A stretch of 64,000 nt of DNA, taken from assembly GCF_958298935.1 (NCBI RefSeq), contig NC_084941.1, positions 15,226,001 through 15,290,000 of the forward strand, given 5' to 3'. Positions 23,318 to 34,496 of the stretch are shown in pieces. This DNA comes from Phragmites australis. Lineage: Eukaryota > Streptophyta > Magnoliopsida > Poales > Poaceae. Each line of letters opens with the position of its first letter. Within the stretch, counting starts at the first letter, position 1. The notes beneath the pieces were generated by a model. That model saw nothing but the letters and a program-made list of their open reading frames with translations, made no database searches and had not been told where the DNA came from. Made by a program: the position numbers and the translations under genes.

Positions 23318-26300
23318 TTGGATGGTTGTAGAACAATGACTAATGGTTGGGTGTGGACCATCGAAAAGATCGATGATATAGTTGTAGACCTAAGGAAGAT
23401 GGCTAACGAAAGCTTCGATCCCTGTTCGTGCAAGTGCTCTATGGATGCGAATCGGCTTGTACTCCAACTTGAGGAGGTAGTGAGCAGGCTTCAGAAGTTG
23501 TCCATTCAATCGACCGAGGTGCTGGACCATCAAGATGTTGGCCATCTTGAGGGCGATGATGTGGATTCTAGCGTGGACCCGAACGACGTGGTTCCTTATG
23601 ACTACGTTGAGGGCGGTGATGTTGGCCATATTGAGGGCGATGAGTATTGGTGGTTGCCGAGTGATGATAGCGATGAGTAGTTTGAATGTATAATGCTTGT
23701 GTGGACCTGATTATTATGTGTTCTGTACTCTGGCTATGAACACTTGCATAACTGAAACTGATGTATGTTGTACTTATGGACCTAATCAATATGTTGTACT
23801 TTTGCATTGGGAACCAAGGAGCACCCAAGTCGCACCAGAGGCTAGGGTGTGGTGCCTTGGAAAGAGGGATTCCCAAAATCCACCGAAAGTTATAGGAGTC
23901 GGAAGAGACGGAGAGAAGAGCTGGAAGACCTGCTGGCTGTAGTGCGACAAGAACTTGTGCAAGAGCATCAGATGATAGACGCCAAAATCAGAGAAATCAA
24001 AGAATCATTTCTGCAAGGAATCAGGCAGCAGCAAGGCGAAGAAAATGTTGTGAGCCCTAGTGGTCGTCGGAGCAGCTGTGCGTCTGCGGGGTTTGGAGAA
24101 CAAGAATTAGCCCGTTTGCCCATGGACGACATCACAGAAAGCAAGGTGTGCAAGCTTGTCGTTCCCACCATGAACATTACCATCACGGTGGCTATGGGGC
24201 AGGACGACCAATGCGTCGAATGGGCTCTCGTGAACGATCTCCCGATACCACGGGTATACGCTAAGGTCCACGTGGACTCCGTGTGAAAGCCATACCGTAA
24301 GCTTGACATGGATTACCCTGGAGAGACGGGTTCCAAGAGGTCGGATCAAACGTGGGTGGCTTCGTTTTGTGGCACAAGCGCTACATATTGTTTGAAGATG
24401 AGACAGACGAGTCGTCTAATGTGGAGTCGGACCCAGCACACAGAAGAGATCCAACTCCTCCACGGTCGGCGCCAGTGCCACCGTCACCAGGAAGAGATCC
24501 AACTCCTTCACTATCGCCGCCACTGCCACCGTCACCGAGAAGAGAGCCGACTCCTCCCCCACACAAGTCGCAAACAAGAGAGTCAACTCCTCCCCCTCCA
24601 AAGTCAGCAACAGTGCCACCAAGGGAGCCAACACCTCCCCCTCCGAAGTCAGCACCAGTGCCTCCAAGAGAGCCAACTCCTCCTCCGAAGTCAACAACAG
24701 TGCCACCAAAATTGCCAACTCCTCCTCCGAAGTTGACAACACGCTCTCAATCTAAGAAGGTGTCAGCACCTGAGAAGTTGCCTTATGAAAGAACTGCAGA
24801 GGAAAACAGAGCGATAGTGAATGCCGAAGTCGAGAAATTTTTTTAAAAGCGAGAGCCTGAGAAGAAAAAACCACTCACTGCAGAAACAAAAAAGTTTCCC
24901 TTGACGCTGAGCAAACCTGCTGTGGCTAAGCGTCAATCAGACTACGAGCGTATCAAAGGAAAAAAAATCCTTGAGGCAGGCTTCTATCGACCAGATACGG
25001 GAAGAACAACAACTAGAAATATTCCTTAAGGATGCCAATATGACAAGAGAGCAATTTTTTAACGAGTCCGTGGCACCCAAAGCAGCCGAGAGATGGCAAT
25101 TTAAGCTGGGTGAACTGTTGGTCGCGCCGGACGAGTGGGCCAAACTGACATATCAACTTCGAAAATTTCATGCGTGGTACATGAATGAGTTGAAGGAGGG
25201 TAGGGAAAGTTTCGAGGCCAGAGTCAAGGAACAAGATCTCCTCCACGGGGATGGCAGTATTTTTATATTCTTCGAGGAAATGTATCGACTGTACCAGCAT
25301 GATGCCCTTGACGTATCTATCTTGAGTTGTTGGACTCTGTAAGTGTCGTATACGTATAATTCACAATATACATTTCTGTACCATTGTATTGAATCTCTTA
25401 ACTTATTCCTTGTGTAGAATGGAGGTACAAAGATGCAGGAAGGAGTGCATCATGCATGTGGGATTCATCGACCCATATCTTGTCAACCTGACAATGATGA
25501 AATCTACCGACCTAAAAAAAACCAAGGACTATGTACTGAAGTGTCTTCTGGAGCTACAATTGAAGAAATACATACTTTTACCCTACCACTGGGGGTACAT
25601 GTTTCTACTCTTTTTGAGCAATACATCGTTCAAAATTAGGACCAACTAACCTATAGTGACCTATGTACAGTTTTCACTGGATCCTCCTTGTCATCCAGTC
25701 AGATATTAGCAACATCTTTATTTTCGACTCACAAAATAATCCGAAAGAAACCTACCAACCCGTCATTGACTTGCTACAAAGGTAAAAACTAACCACTTCG
25801 TTACTGCTCTTGTAGTATTTGATTTGATTGAATCTAAGTCTACTTACGGTAATAATCACACACATACAGAGTGTACCCGCGATACACCAAGAAGAGTGTT
25901 AGATACAGGCCATACACCAAAGAATGGACAGTCCGACATGGCTTTCCTTGTAGGAAGCAGGGTTCGGGCAATAATTTATGTGGTTTTTATGTAATGGAAT
26001 TCATGCACAGCTTCAACACAGAGGATTCGATCCTGATGGAAGATCCTGAGGTAGGCGGTATACACATTGATGACTAATTTTCAGGTTCGATACGCCAAAA
26101 TCATATGTATTGATTTATTCAATTCTTGAAATTGCAGATCCTCAAGCTGTCCAAAGAACGTCTCATGCCTCATGAATTCAACGCACTTCAAGAACAACTT
26201 GTCGGGTTTATCAATGACGAAATCATCAATCCAACCGGCGAGTTCCATGAAATTGGATCGTCTTTCTCGTTACCTTCAACCCATAAAAAAGGGCAGAGTT

Positions 26301-26330
26301 CGGATCCATCGGTTCACAAGAAATCTTAAA
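23318..26330 (+). pseudogene. CACTA-2 second gene: DUF8039-like, Pro-rich linker, Ulp1-like protease
   Basis: This is a multi-exon gene with several frame breaks. Recognisable parts are a short acidic N-terminal frame (23318-23680), a DUF8039-like block (CKLVVPTMNITITVAMG near 24150, then FVLWHKRYILFED near 24360 in another frame), a proline-rich linker of repeated PTPPPPKS/VPPRE units (24430-24750), an ALDVSILSCW motif before an intron (25310-25335), and an Ulp1/C48-like cysteine protease domain. In the last, VGFIDPYLV (25455) precedes the active-site His (HWILLVI, 25659), Asp (FIFDSQ, 25710) and Cys (NNLCGFYVMEF, 25972-26005). Exon ends at 25782 and 26050 fit GT donors. Second genes of this layout are known in grass CACTA elements; the role of the protease there is not established. 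Confidence 0.7.
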
Positions 26331-26474
26331 CTCCATAAGATTATTGTAATGAAACTTGATAAGTATGCGGTGTATATATATATTGTGACGAGACTTGATG
26401 TTTTATAAATAAAATTTTTATGTGCTTGTGTATATATGCTGTGATGAAACTTGATATGTATGCGTGTCTATTTC

Positions 26475-26627
26475 CGGCAACGTCCAAAATTTAAAAATGG
26501 CACTGATAGTGATTTTCAGTGCCGGTTCCATACCCGGCACTGATAGTCACTGACTATCAGTGCCGGTTCAGAAACCGACACTGATCACGTTTTTGAACCG
26601 GTACTGATCACCTATTCTGCAGTAGTG
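26475..26627. repeat. CACTA-2 right subterminal repeats and TIR
   Basis: The segment contains units TCAGTGCCGGTT, CCCGGCACTGATA, AACCGACACTGATCA and AACCGGTACTGATCA, ending TTCTGCAGTAGTG. The motif matches the left end and the internal array. The TCT duplication follows directly. Confidence 0.85.
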
Positions 26628-26689
26628 TCTGCTCGATTAGTGTTGCTCTATCTATATCTTAGATCCCTAAATTCCTGCTCCATTTATAG

Positions 26690-26945
26690 AACATTTGCTG
26701 CAATTATTTGAAATAGAAATTGATGATGAGTGAAGGAAGTCTGTTGATTCGAGCAAACATTTGCTGCTGTTGTTTGAAATAGAAATTGATGATGAGTGAA
26801 GCAAGAAAGCTGCAACTGAATCTGAATGCCCCCTACATGTTTACCCCTGCTAGATATCCATTGCCTGATGATTTGTAACTTAAATTCACTGAATCTGAAT
26901 CTTAATGTCCCATATATATGCTCTGCTATATACCTGATGATTTGC
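26690..26945. repeat. Tandem duplications in CACTA-1 intron-like DNA
   Basis: A 66-bp unit beginning ACATTTGCTGC is repeated at 26691 and 26757, sharing GAAATAGAAATTGATGATGA. A second pair built on ACTGAATCTGAAT...CCTGATGATTTG follows at about 26814 and 26889. No coding potential is seen in the surrounding 26628-27960. Confidence 0.7.
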
Positions 26946-27962
26946 ATCATGCCCAATAGGCCAGTCCAGTACATTTGATAGACCTGATGTTTAGTTAGTA
27001 ACTATTCTTGTCATGTTAATGTGCACTAGAAGAAAAAATGTTACCTTGTATGTTTAGTTCTGGAAAAAATGTTTAGTTTCCCTGCATGTTTCAATTTTCA
27101 TGTGCTAATTTGTTCGGTCATATTGAACTTTGCATGAGCTTGCTTCATTTACATGGAGCAGATGTTGCTGTACTATTTTCTAGAGTTCTGGTGTAAACAT
27201 GCATGCCCTATGCTATCGATCTCACGTGCGAGCACATGTTATCACTGAACATGAAAATGGGTGTACTGTGATGCCCAAACATGAGCACACATATAAAAAG
27301 AGAGGAAAACAAATTATTCCAAAAAATTCTAAGGTGTGCTCTATTGCTAATGTGAAAATGGGATTACTATACTTAGAGTTTTGTATTTGACATATGAACT
27401 GATGGATTTACAACTATCTTGTATCTTGGTTTTGTCTTCTCTTATAGTTCTTATCACCGAATTAGTTTGATATTATTTAGTATGTCCACATTTGCTTCAT
27501 AGGATACTGCTGGGTGTTTTGTCGAGTCTACTAGAAAAGTAATATGATCACGAGTACATGGGGAACTGTGCATCTCTGTAATCTTGGGAAAGAGAATAGG
27601 GAGCATTTGAACCCATGGCCTCAACCAGCTGTCCAAAGAAACTAGCTATCCCCCTATTGAGCTAGAGTTTGGAAGTTCCTACAATGATAACATAACTTTG
27701 TGTTTCAGTATATATAGTATGCACTGTTATACTCCTATGTAACTTAAAGTACTAGTAAAGTGTGCGTACAACTTTACCTGTATCTAAAAGGATATAGGTA
27801 GTATTGTATAGTGTGTAAAAACGTGATCAAGTATATAGATTTTAGACAAAAGCCTATAACTGTGTCTATATATTGATTCCTTTTCTTTTCTCTATTTAGT
27901 TGAGTAATCTTCTACCATTATAACAAGTTCCTAATAAGCTTATGACTTTTCCTATATTGAAG

Positions 27963-28850
27963 ATGACGTCTAGAGATGAACTTGAACTGCTTCATGCCTC
28001 TTCTCCTGAACAACAAGAGGGGGTCACTGCTCAACAAGATGCAAAGGCCACTTCTCAAGAGCAAATAGAAGAAACTCAGGCGCAGAAGCAAAATCAAGGT
28101 GGTTGAGGCAAAAACCAAATGCCCAAGGGTCACTACACCATAGCTCACGTCAATGAGGCAGACATGCCAACATAGCATTAGCTAGCTCAGGCAGCATTCC
28201 GTAGAGCATGCGCCACACTTTGAAGGACAAGGGTGAGGATAACCTACCCAAACTGGAAGGCCGTGCTTCAAAGCAAAAAAAACTTCTTGTGAGAAACAAG
28301 TAAAGCCCAATTTGACATCCCTGCAGAATGCTCCTTGGAGGACGTTGAAAGATAGGCAATAGCCAAGATGGGCAAGGCCTGGGAGACCTTCAAGAGCGAG
28401 TTGTATAATACATATGTGAAGCGGGATCTCATCTCTAATAATATTGCTTATGGGTACTTGGTGGATCAATGGGTAGAGTATGTGGTGTGGTGCTACTCTA
28501 AGGAATTTTGGTAGCGGAGTCTGGCTAACAAGGCATGCCAGTCACACAACCCGCACCCCCACAGGCTCGGCACCGGTGGGTACGCGCGCAAAGAGTTGGA
28601 CTAGGACAAGGAGGATGAGCAGGCAGCTTGGGAGAACCGCTCCATAACATTTTCGTAGATCCCAGAGAGGTGGGCCCGGAACTAGTACTAACAAAGGGCT
28701 GTATGCTTGGTCGATGGTTTCGTCACCTTTGTGAAGCTAGAAACCAAGCAAGTGGCTCAGAGGATCTTGCAACTTTCGGAAGAATCCACTCAAGGATCAT
28801 TCCAGCTATCTTCTGAAAAAGACATACTAACCTTGGCTTGTTAAGAACGA
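27963..28850 (+). pseudogene. Transposase_24-like (En/Spm) domain, CACTA-1 second gene
   Basis: An ATG at 27963 opens MTSRDELELLHASSPEQQEG, a Gln-rich N-terminus. A decayed Transposase_24 (plant Ptta/En/Spm) block follows, with recognisable pieces AIAKMGKAWETFKSELY (near 28355), LISNNIAYGYLVDQWVEYV (near 28425) and PHPHRLGTGGYARKELD (near 28555). There are many stops, so the gene is dead. In family members this region precedes DUF8039 and the Ulp1-like part, and those pieces do follow at 30113 and 35112 after insertions. Confidence 0.65.
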
Positions 28851-30112
28851 GTAGGCTACGCTAGCCTAAAATAAAATTTTCTACCGCAATCACCTAGGAA
28901 ACCATGCTAGCAAGATGTTATAGATCGTTACCACTCGACGCGCAATGCAGTGGAAGAAGACTTGGAGTAAGCTGATCCAACATCGTGCACGTAAAACTCC
29001 TTGAGTAGCTTCTAGATCAGATCTACGACCAGCCCCGTGTAGGTGGTCACGATCAACCAACTCCAAGCAGGTGGTTGTGCACCTCGACCAGTTCCTCGAC
29101 CAACTCTCGATCACATCTATCATGGCCTCGACTAGTTCTGAGTGGACATGATAATAGGAGAGATATCTCTAGGCCCCTCGAGGTAGTTGGATTGAGAAAG
29201 TGCATGATCGTCCCAATATGATTAAAGAGTTAATCATGATGAATCCACTACTTGATCTAGTGAATGGTCGAGCTATCACAAGGGTGGCACGTATCTCACT
29301 TTGAGCTTGACTGGTATTGTGAGGCGAAGGGATCGATGCATGTGTATATCAAGGTTCAGTCGATATGATCTTTTGTGTATACTCGAGAGTCAATATGTCT
29401 TGCTAGGGACCGCTATTGATTTCGGTTTGAAAAGGGTTTTCGAGTCGTAGCCATTTGTACATGAACCTAACGGGCCACACACTTAATGGGTTAGAACAAA
29501 ATATGTGAATTGGATTCATATATGGGTTTGATTGGATTGTGATCCATGAGGTGTTAGAGTCCTAAAGGGCTTCCAACATAGGAGCCCATTAGCGGGCTCT
29601 ATATAAGGAGAGGTGTGAGGTGGGGCATGGTGAGGTTCAGCCACTCGAAAATCCTAGCCGCAGCTTTCCACACGATCTCCCAAAACTCTAGCCACGCGTG
29701 AGGTGCAAGCAAATCGGCGCTCGATGTTTCTACCCGTTAACGTAGAGGTGTTTCTACTATTGTGGCATTTATCTTCTCAGCGAGATGATCGTGACGTGTT
29801 CGGGACTAGTCACTGACCGAGATGCATGACCATTCAGAACTAGTCGAGGCTGCGATAGACCTGATCAGGAGCTGGTTGAGGAGCATGACCACTTGCTTGG
29901 AGTTGGTCGAGCATGACCACTAGTGCGGGGCTTATCGCAGATCTGATCAAGAAGTAGTTCAAGGAGTTTCACACGCATGATGTTGAATCGACTCACTCCA
30001 ATTCTTCTTCCGTTGCATTGTGCATCCAGTGTAACGATATATGATCTCCTACTAGCATATTTTCCTGGGTGATTGCGGTAGATTTTTTTTGTTTTATGCT
30101 AGCGTAACCTAC
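28851..30112. mobile_element. Non-autonomous element with about 290-bp terminal inverted repeats
   Basis: The left end GTAGGCTACGCTAGCC pairs with the right end ATGCTAGCGTAACCTAC. The inverted similarity runs inward through TCTACCGCAATCACC and GATCAGATCT to about 29150 on the left and 29815 on the right. There is no coding sequence between. Long TIRs without a gene suggest a Mutator-like derivative or foldback element. I could not find a clear target duplication. It splits the second gene of CACTA-1 between its Transposase_24 and DUF8039 parts. Confidence 0.7.
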
Positions 30113-30400
30113 CTGTTCTCCAACTTACTGCCCACCACTGTTGGCTTCCATAACATCATTGAGGTTGGCACGGGCTTGGCATTCCCATGCAGCAGGGAAC
30201 AGATGATCCACGGACTCCCGCTACAGCCTGGTTACGCTAGGGTATCAGTGGATGGTATACAGGAATGGCACATCCCTCTCACTTCCCATTACCCCAGAGG
30301 ATGACATCAACACACTTGGGGAGGTCGTCCACTCCTTCATCCAGTGGCCGAAGAAGATCATAACACTGGTTGCTCCTCTATTGCCTTCGTAGCCTCTGTC
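30113..30400 (+). pseudogene. DUF8039-like segment of the CACTA-1 second gene
   Basis: The readable sequence contains VGTGLAFPCSREQMIHGLPL, then ARVSVDGIQE. After a frame change at about 30300 it reads EDDINTLGEVVHSFIQWPKK. This layout (HG..P...VSVD, then LGE....F.QWPKK) is typical of the DUF8039 region in grass CACTA second genes. A following piece to 30600 contains a Lys/Arg-rich run. The gene is broken. Confidence 0.55.
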
Positions 30401-30614
30401 TCTAGTACGCATTAGCAACGACTTCTCTTTTCGTCGTGCTCCACCGAAGGTCAAATCCCCTTCTGTACCACATGAGCAACAATAATTGTCCAACAAAACT
30501 GGCCAATAGTGCACCAAAATGGCATCTCACAGAAAGCGCAGAGCCAGCAAACAAAAGGACAAGAGCAAGGATGAAGAAGAAGAACCTCTATTAATCGCCT
30601 AACTCATTGATACA

Positions 30615-31230
30615 TGTTGGAACCAAAGTTCCAGACAAGGTGGACCTTCACTTATGGAGAATGTTGAAGGGTTCTTGGGGTGACATGTGCTTGGGGTGAG
30701 AACTGTTTCGATTCATCTCTCTGATACAGTATGGCCTTATTTATAGCCCGTACTCAACCACTCCACGTGGGGTTTACAGTTTCTACCCCCTTACCTGCTA
30801 CATTCTTGGAATATTCGTGGGCATTATGGTACAATCAAGCATATTTACATAATTACAACTCTGCCCCAGGCAGTTAAAGCGGGCCCCGCTATCCAGTCAT
30901 GATCTTCTGTCCTCGGAAATCCACCGAAGTCTTCTCCCCTTTGGAGCCACGAGCTAGTCTTCGGTTCCAGGTCGAAGACACACTACTACCTTCGCCCATT
31001 CCAGTCGACAGAACTGTCGGTGTATCCTTCGGCTTCCGGCCGAAGGCTCGCCACCACCTTCGCCAACGTGGGAAGCTGGGATTGCGGGCATGCCTACAGC
31101 CTTCGACCGAGAGTACTTCATGATCTTCGCCTGCACTCCCTAAAACAAACTTGCAGTGACAAGAGTGCGAAGCCTCCGGCAGACTTCGAGCTGTCCTATG
31201 TAGGGGGAGGGCGGGAGATTATCCCCAACA
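30615..31230 (-). repeat. 3' LTR of the Tat-like element
   Basis: On the plus strand it begins TGTTGGAACC and ends CCCCAACA. The interior is rich in short CTTCGGC/GCCGAAGG words. A CTTATTTATAGCC box lies at about 30736-30748. It differs from the other LTR by scattered substitutions and small indels. Confidence 0.85.
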
Positions 31231-31489
31231 GTAGCCCTCTACGGGTAAGGTTCATTTTCGATGGGCTGAACCTGTAGTCTTCAAGATGCGTCTGAACGCC
31301 GTCCCCTTCGGCTCATCGAAGGCTTGCTGGGGCGGATGCACTTCGGGAAATTGCCATTTTTTTAGTACCATGCAGCCCCTGAGTAACTGTTTTGTTGACA
31401 TGCCTTTAATGCCTTCGATGTATACCTAGACGTCATTTCCCACGTCGATTCAAATTTTCGCGCACCTCGTTTTAACCACTGCCCTCTTT

Positions 31490-33340
31490 GCTATAAATAC
31501 CGGCCCACGGTTGTTTGTTTTTACCACACGCCACTGCTCAAGATGTCGCTCTCGTACAAATCCCATCACTCTCCTTGGAGTCTCTCCCCGTCCAAGGCTT
31601 CTCTGTTCATCCCAATGGCACCGAAAGCTAGGTCTACTCGCCCAAAGACATACTGGATTGGGTAGTCGAAGGTGGACGATGAAGTGCTGGTCAGTATCGT
31701 CAAAGAGGGATTGATCAACGACGTATCAAAAGTTAGGCTCACCGGGAATCAGGAGACACCGGAGCCTTCTAACAACGAAGCGGTTGTATTCACTCATTAT
31801 TTTCGAGTAGGCCTTCGCTTGCCATGCGATGGCATGGTTGTTAAGTTGCTGAAATTATTCGAAGTTTACCTTCACCAGCTCACGCGCAACGCCATTGTAA
31901 GGATGGGGCTATTTTCCTGGGCTGCTCAGTTTGAGGGAGCGAAGGTGTCGGCCAGGGCCTTCGCTGCTGCTCATCAGCTTCATCACCAGCCGAAGCAAGT
32001 GTTCGCCCGGGGCGCCCAGAGCGAGGCGCATTATGGCTGCCTAAACTTTGCTTATTGCACTGGGTTATCCACGCCCGTCGTCGTGTACAAAAACAAATAC
32101 TTGAACGACTGGACACAGTGGTGGTTCTACCACAAAGTAGATCCACAAGAATTTCTTGTTTCAAAATGCGAGGAAGTAAAGGGAAACTGCGCTCCAGACG
32201 TGCGATTAAAAGCGTCCCAGCTTACAGCTCTCGAGGCCTTCGCCAGGTGTGCAAAGTATTTATCCACTCACGGCCTCGTAGAGGAGTTTGTAGCCACTGG
32301 AGTGTTGCCAGGACTAGAGTATCCCGGAGTTTGGGGAGAAAGGGCATGAGGGGCTCTGCCATCCTCACCCTTCCGTGCATGGCTACACATGTACACTTTC
32401 ATTTTTTGCTATTAATTTTTCTGTATTTTAACTTCGCTGTCATTGCTTACACTTCCTGACCTTCAGTGTCTGAAGTTGAAGCAAGAGCTACAATGCTTGT
32501 TGGGAAGTTTATGTCAGGTGAAGACCAGTTATGCGCCGAACAGGGTCTTGGCCGAAGGCTCAATCGAGTCATGGAGTACCGGGGCCTTTCATACCGAGAA
32601 AGGCCGAAGGCTAGTACGCTGCTGTAGGGTCCTGGAGAGGGCTCCCCGGTAGAAGACATCGCAAAGAGGTTCCCATGGGTGCCTTGAAGAAACAAAAATA
32701 GCCCGAGCGCTCGCCACGGAGTGGCCGAAAAAAGAAGGCGCCGTCCGAAGATGCCTTAAACGCGCTTGGGAAACTGGAGCGAAAGGCCGTCGCTGCATGC
32801 GAAGCCACCAGCAACACCTTCGAAGGGATTGGTGCTTCGGCTACCCCCCCCCAATACTCAATATTATCGGGCTGAGGGTCTTATAAGTTGGATTAATGAA
32901 ACCAGCGGGAGCCTTCTCCCCGCCACTCAATTATATGGCAACTTCTGCGCAATGATTGCCGCCCGAAGCCTTGTCCAGTCGATTGAAATGACGGGCTGTG
33001 ACCATCATACTGCGATCCAAAAGTCCACCTTCCGGTACCCCACGGATATGTCTACTTCGGGCGTAACGAGGGTGTCTAAGGCCACTGCTCGATCGTTTAC
33101 TACCAATTATTGGTGCAGACACGGCTGCATGCTCGCCCTCCGAGAGGCAGAGATCAACCGCCAGCGAGTACATTTCTTCATACTAAGTTTTGTTTAGTTT
33201 TTCTAGTCGTGTACGCTTTGAAGAAATATTTCTTTTGCAGGCGAAGGCAAGTGACGATCCTTCGTCTAAAGCTACAACAATGGCGGCCGAAGAGACCGGG
33301 AAGGTGTGACGACTCAGTGCGAAGCGTCATTTTGTTTATT
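31490..33340 (+). pseudogene. Antisense ORF with Transposase_28-like domain in Tat-like element
   Basis: A TATAAATA box lies at 31492. The main frame, 31672-32349 (225 aa), contains EAVVFTHYFRVGLRLPC, LHQLTRNAIVRMGLFSWA and LNDWTQWWFYHKV, the wording of the 'putative gypsy-type transposon' (Transposase_28, PF04195) domain. A further stretch around 32470-32640 (containing EDQLCAEQGLGRRLNRVMEY) and scattered frames to 33310 look like decayed later exons. The ORF runs against the element's own transcription. Its function in the family is unknown. The first exon is uninterrupted, but the downstream part is broken. Confidence 0.6.
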
Positions 33341-33949
33341 GAGATTTCCTTATACCCTGGGGCAATGTAGCGTACATTAACGATGTAATATATACTATTT
33401 TATTTATTGCGAAATATTCTTGACTTTTTGCGCTCCCTGCGTAGGTCCTCCCTTCGAACACTGTGCAGGTTGCCGAAGAGGCTGTTCCCGTTACTATGAT
33501 GAGGGACAATTTTTTTGTGTCTTGGTCTTGCTAGGAATCCTATCACCGCCGTCATCCAAATATTGACTTCGAGCGGTATTGGGAGGCGAAGTGTAAGGCA
33601 TACAATGCAATGAATAATAGGACCAAAGCATTTTGGAAATCTTTTAGCCCTTCGGCTTTAGTGAACCGCAGAGCTGAGCACAACTTGCGTCGTATTGCGC
33701 GCGGAGACGTCGAGCCTTCTCCTATGCTCATTGAACCGAAGATTGAGCCTGAAGACGACGAGCTCCAACCTTGCCAACCGCAGCTTTGCTACCACCGTGG
33801 GCCCTCTTCGGAATTGGTTGAACACACCGAAGGCGAGGGTGCCCTCCACGCATCTCCCTCGGCTTCGACTTATGTTGGGTCCCCGCTGGAACCAACCATG
33901 CATTTTCATGCTAGTCAAGCACTCATATTTTCTGAGTAAAACAGTAATA

Positions 33950-33964
33950 CACACACACACACAC
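33950..33964. repeat. (AC)n microsatellite
   Basis: An uninterrupted AC dinucleotide run of seven to eight units lies between the antisense ORF remnants and the TRAPPC5 fragment. Confidence 0.9.
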
Positions 33965-34310
33965 TTCATCAATGTGCAAAAGAACTAGCAACGTAAAACC
34001 ATACCAACTTGTTCTACCTCTTCAGCAAATATAATCAAGATTGTCGTCCTTGGCCTTTGCTGGCCTTCAATTGGTACAAAGTGTGCAGTAACTACCGCAG
34101 GAAAGCCAGCATTATCTAATACACCCTACAAAAAGTGTTGAAATATTGCTCAGATAAAATGATAAGGTCAATGATTGGACATTAGAGTTGGGATTCCTAC
34201 CTTTACAATTCCTGCAACAAAAGCTCCGCAGTTGAATGCTCCCATATCTTTTGGCACGGAAATGAACCTGTCCAAACAGAAAGAATATCACATTTTAGAT
34301 TTGTAGGAAA
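33965..34310 (-). pseudogene. Captured fragment of the TRAPPC5/Trs31 gene, two exons with introns
   Basis: On the minus strand, exon 34267-34201 reads FISVPKDMGAFNCGAFVAG and ends IVK at a GTAGG donor. After a 75-bp GT-AG intron, exon 34125-34018 reads GVLDNAGFPAVVTAHFVP, then EGQQRPRTTILI. These are the C-terminal residues of plant TRAPPC5, a core subunit of the TRAPP tethering complex in ER-Golgi traffic. The acceptor CAG at 34270-34268 and the second acceptor TGTAG at 34130-34126 are intact. One visible change is Ile for the usual Lys in ILIIFAEE. The upstream exons and the end of the gene are absent. Retained introns show genomic DNA, not mRNA, was copied. Confidence 0.85.
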
Positions 34311-34475
34311 CGTGCCCACCCGAAGCTCCTCCGACCGAAGCATTGCTCGACCCTGACAGCGCCAAAGGGGGTATTTCGACCGAAGCCCTGGCCGCAGCCG
34401 AAGGTTCCGGTAACGCCTCCAATGTACTAGTTGGCTTCTTCTTCTTCTTAGGTGGCATGGCTTCGATCCGTTCAT

Positions 34476-34495
34476 GTCCCCACGGATGGCGCCAA
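34476..34495 (-). promoter_or_regulatory. Primer-binding site of the Tat-like element
   Basis: Read on the minus strand just inside the 5' LTR, it contains TTGGCGCCATCCGTGG, the form often seen in Tat/Athila-type gypsy elements and complementary to a tRNA 3' end. It fixes the element's orientation. Confidence 0.75.
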
Positions 34496-34496
34496 C

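Larger units (their letters stand above)
11469..26627 (+). mobile_element. CACTA-2: full-length En/Spm element with TSD TCT
   Basis: The element starts CACTACAACAGAACC at 11469 and ends TATTCTGCAGTAGTG at 26627 (inverse CACTACTGCAGAATA). The 3-bp target duplication TCT is present on both sides (11466-11468 and 26628-26630). Removing the element rejoins CACTA-1 sequence. Subterminal ATCAGTGCCGGTT units occur at both ends and in an internal cluster at 16262-16425. It carries two genes in the usual CACTA order, TNP2 and then a second gene ending in an Ulp1-like protease domain. A MULE (18169-23080) sits between the genes, so the original length was about 10.2 kb. Confidence 0.88.

Noticed and set aside
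28130..28145. CACTACACC string that could be a CACTA terminus
   Set aside because: It lies within the decayed CACTA-1 gene, with no subterminal repeats, partner end or target duplication.
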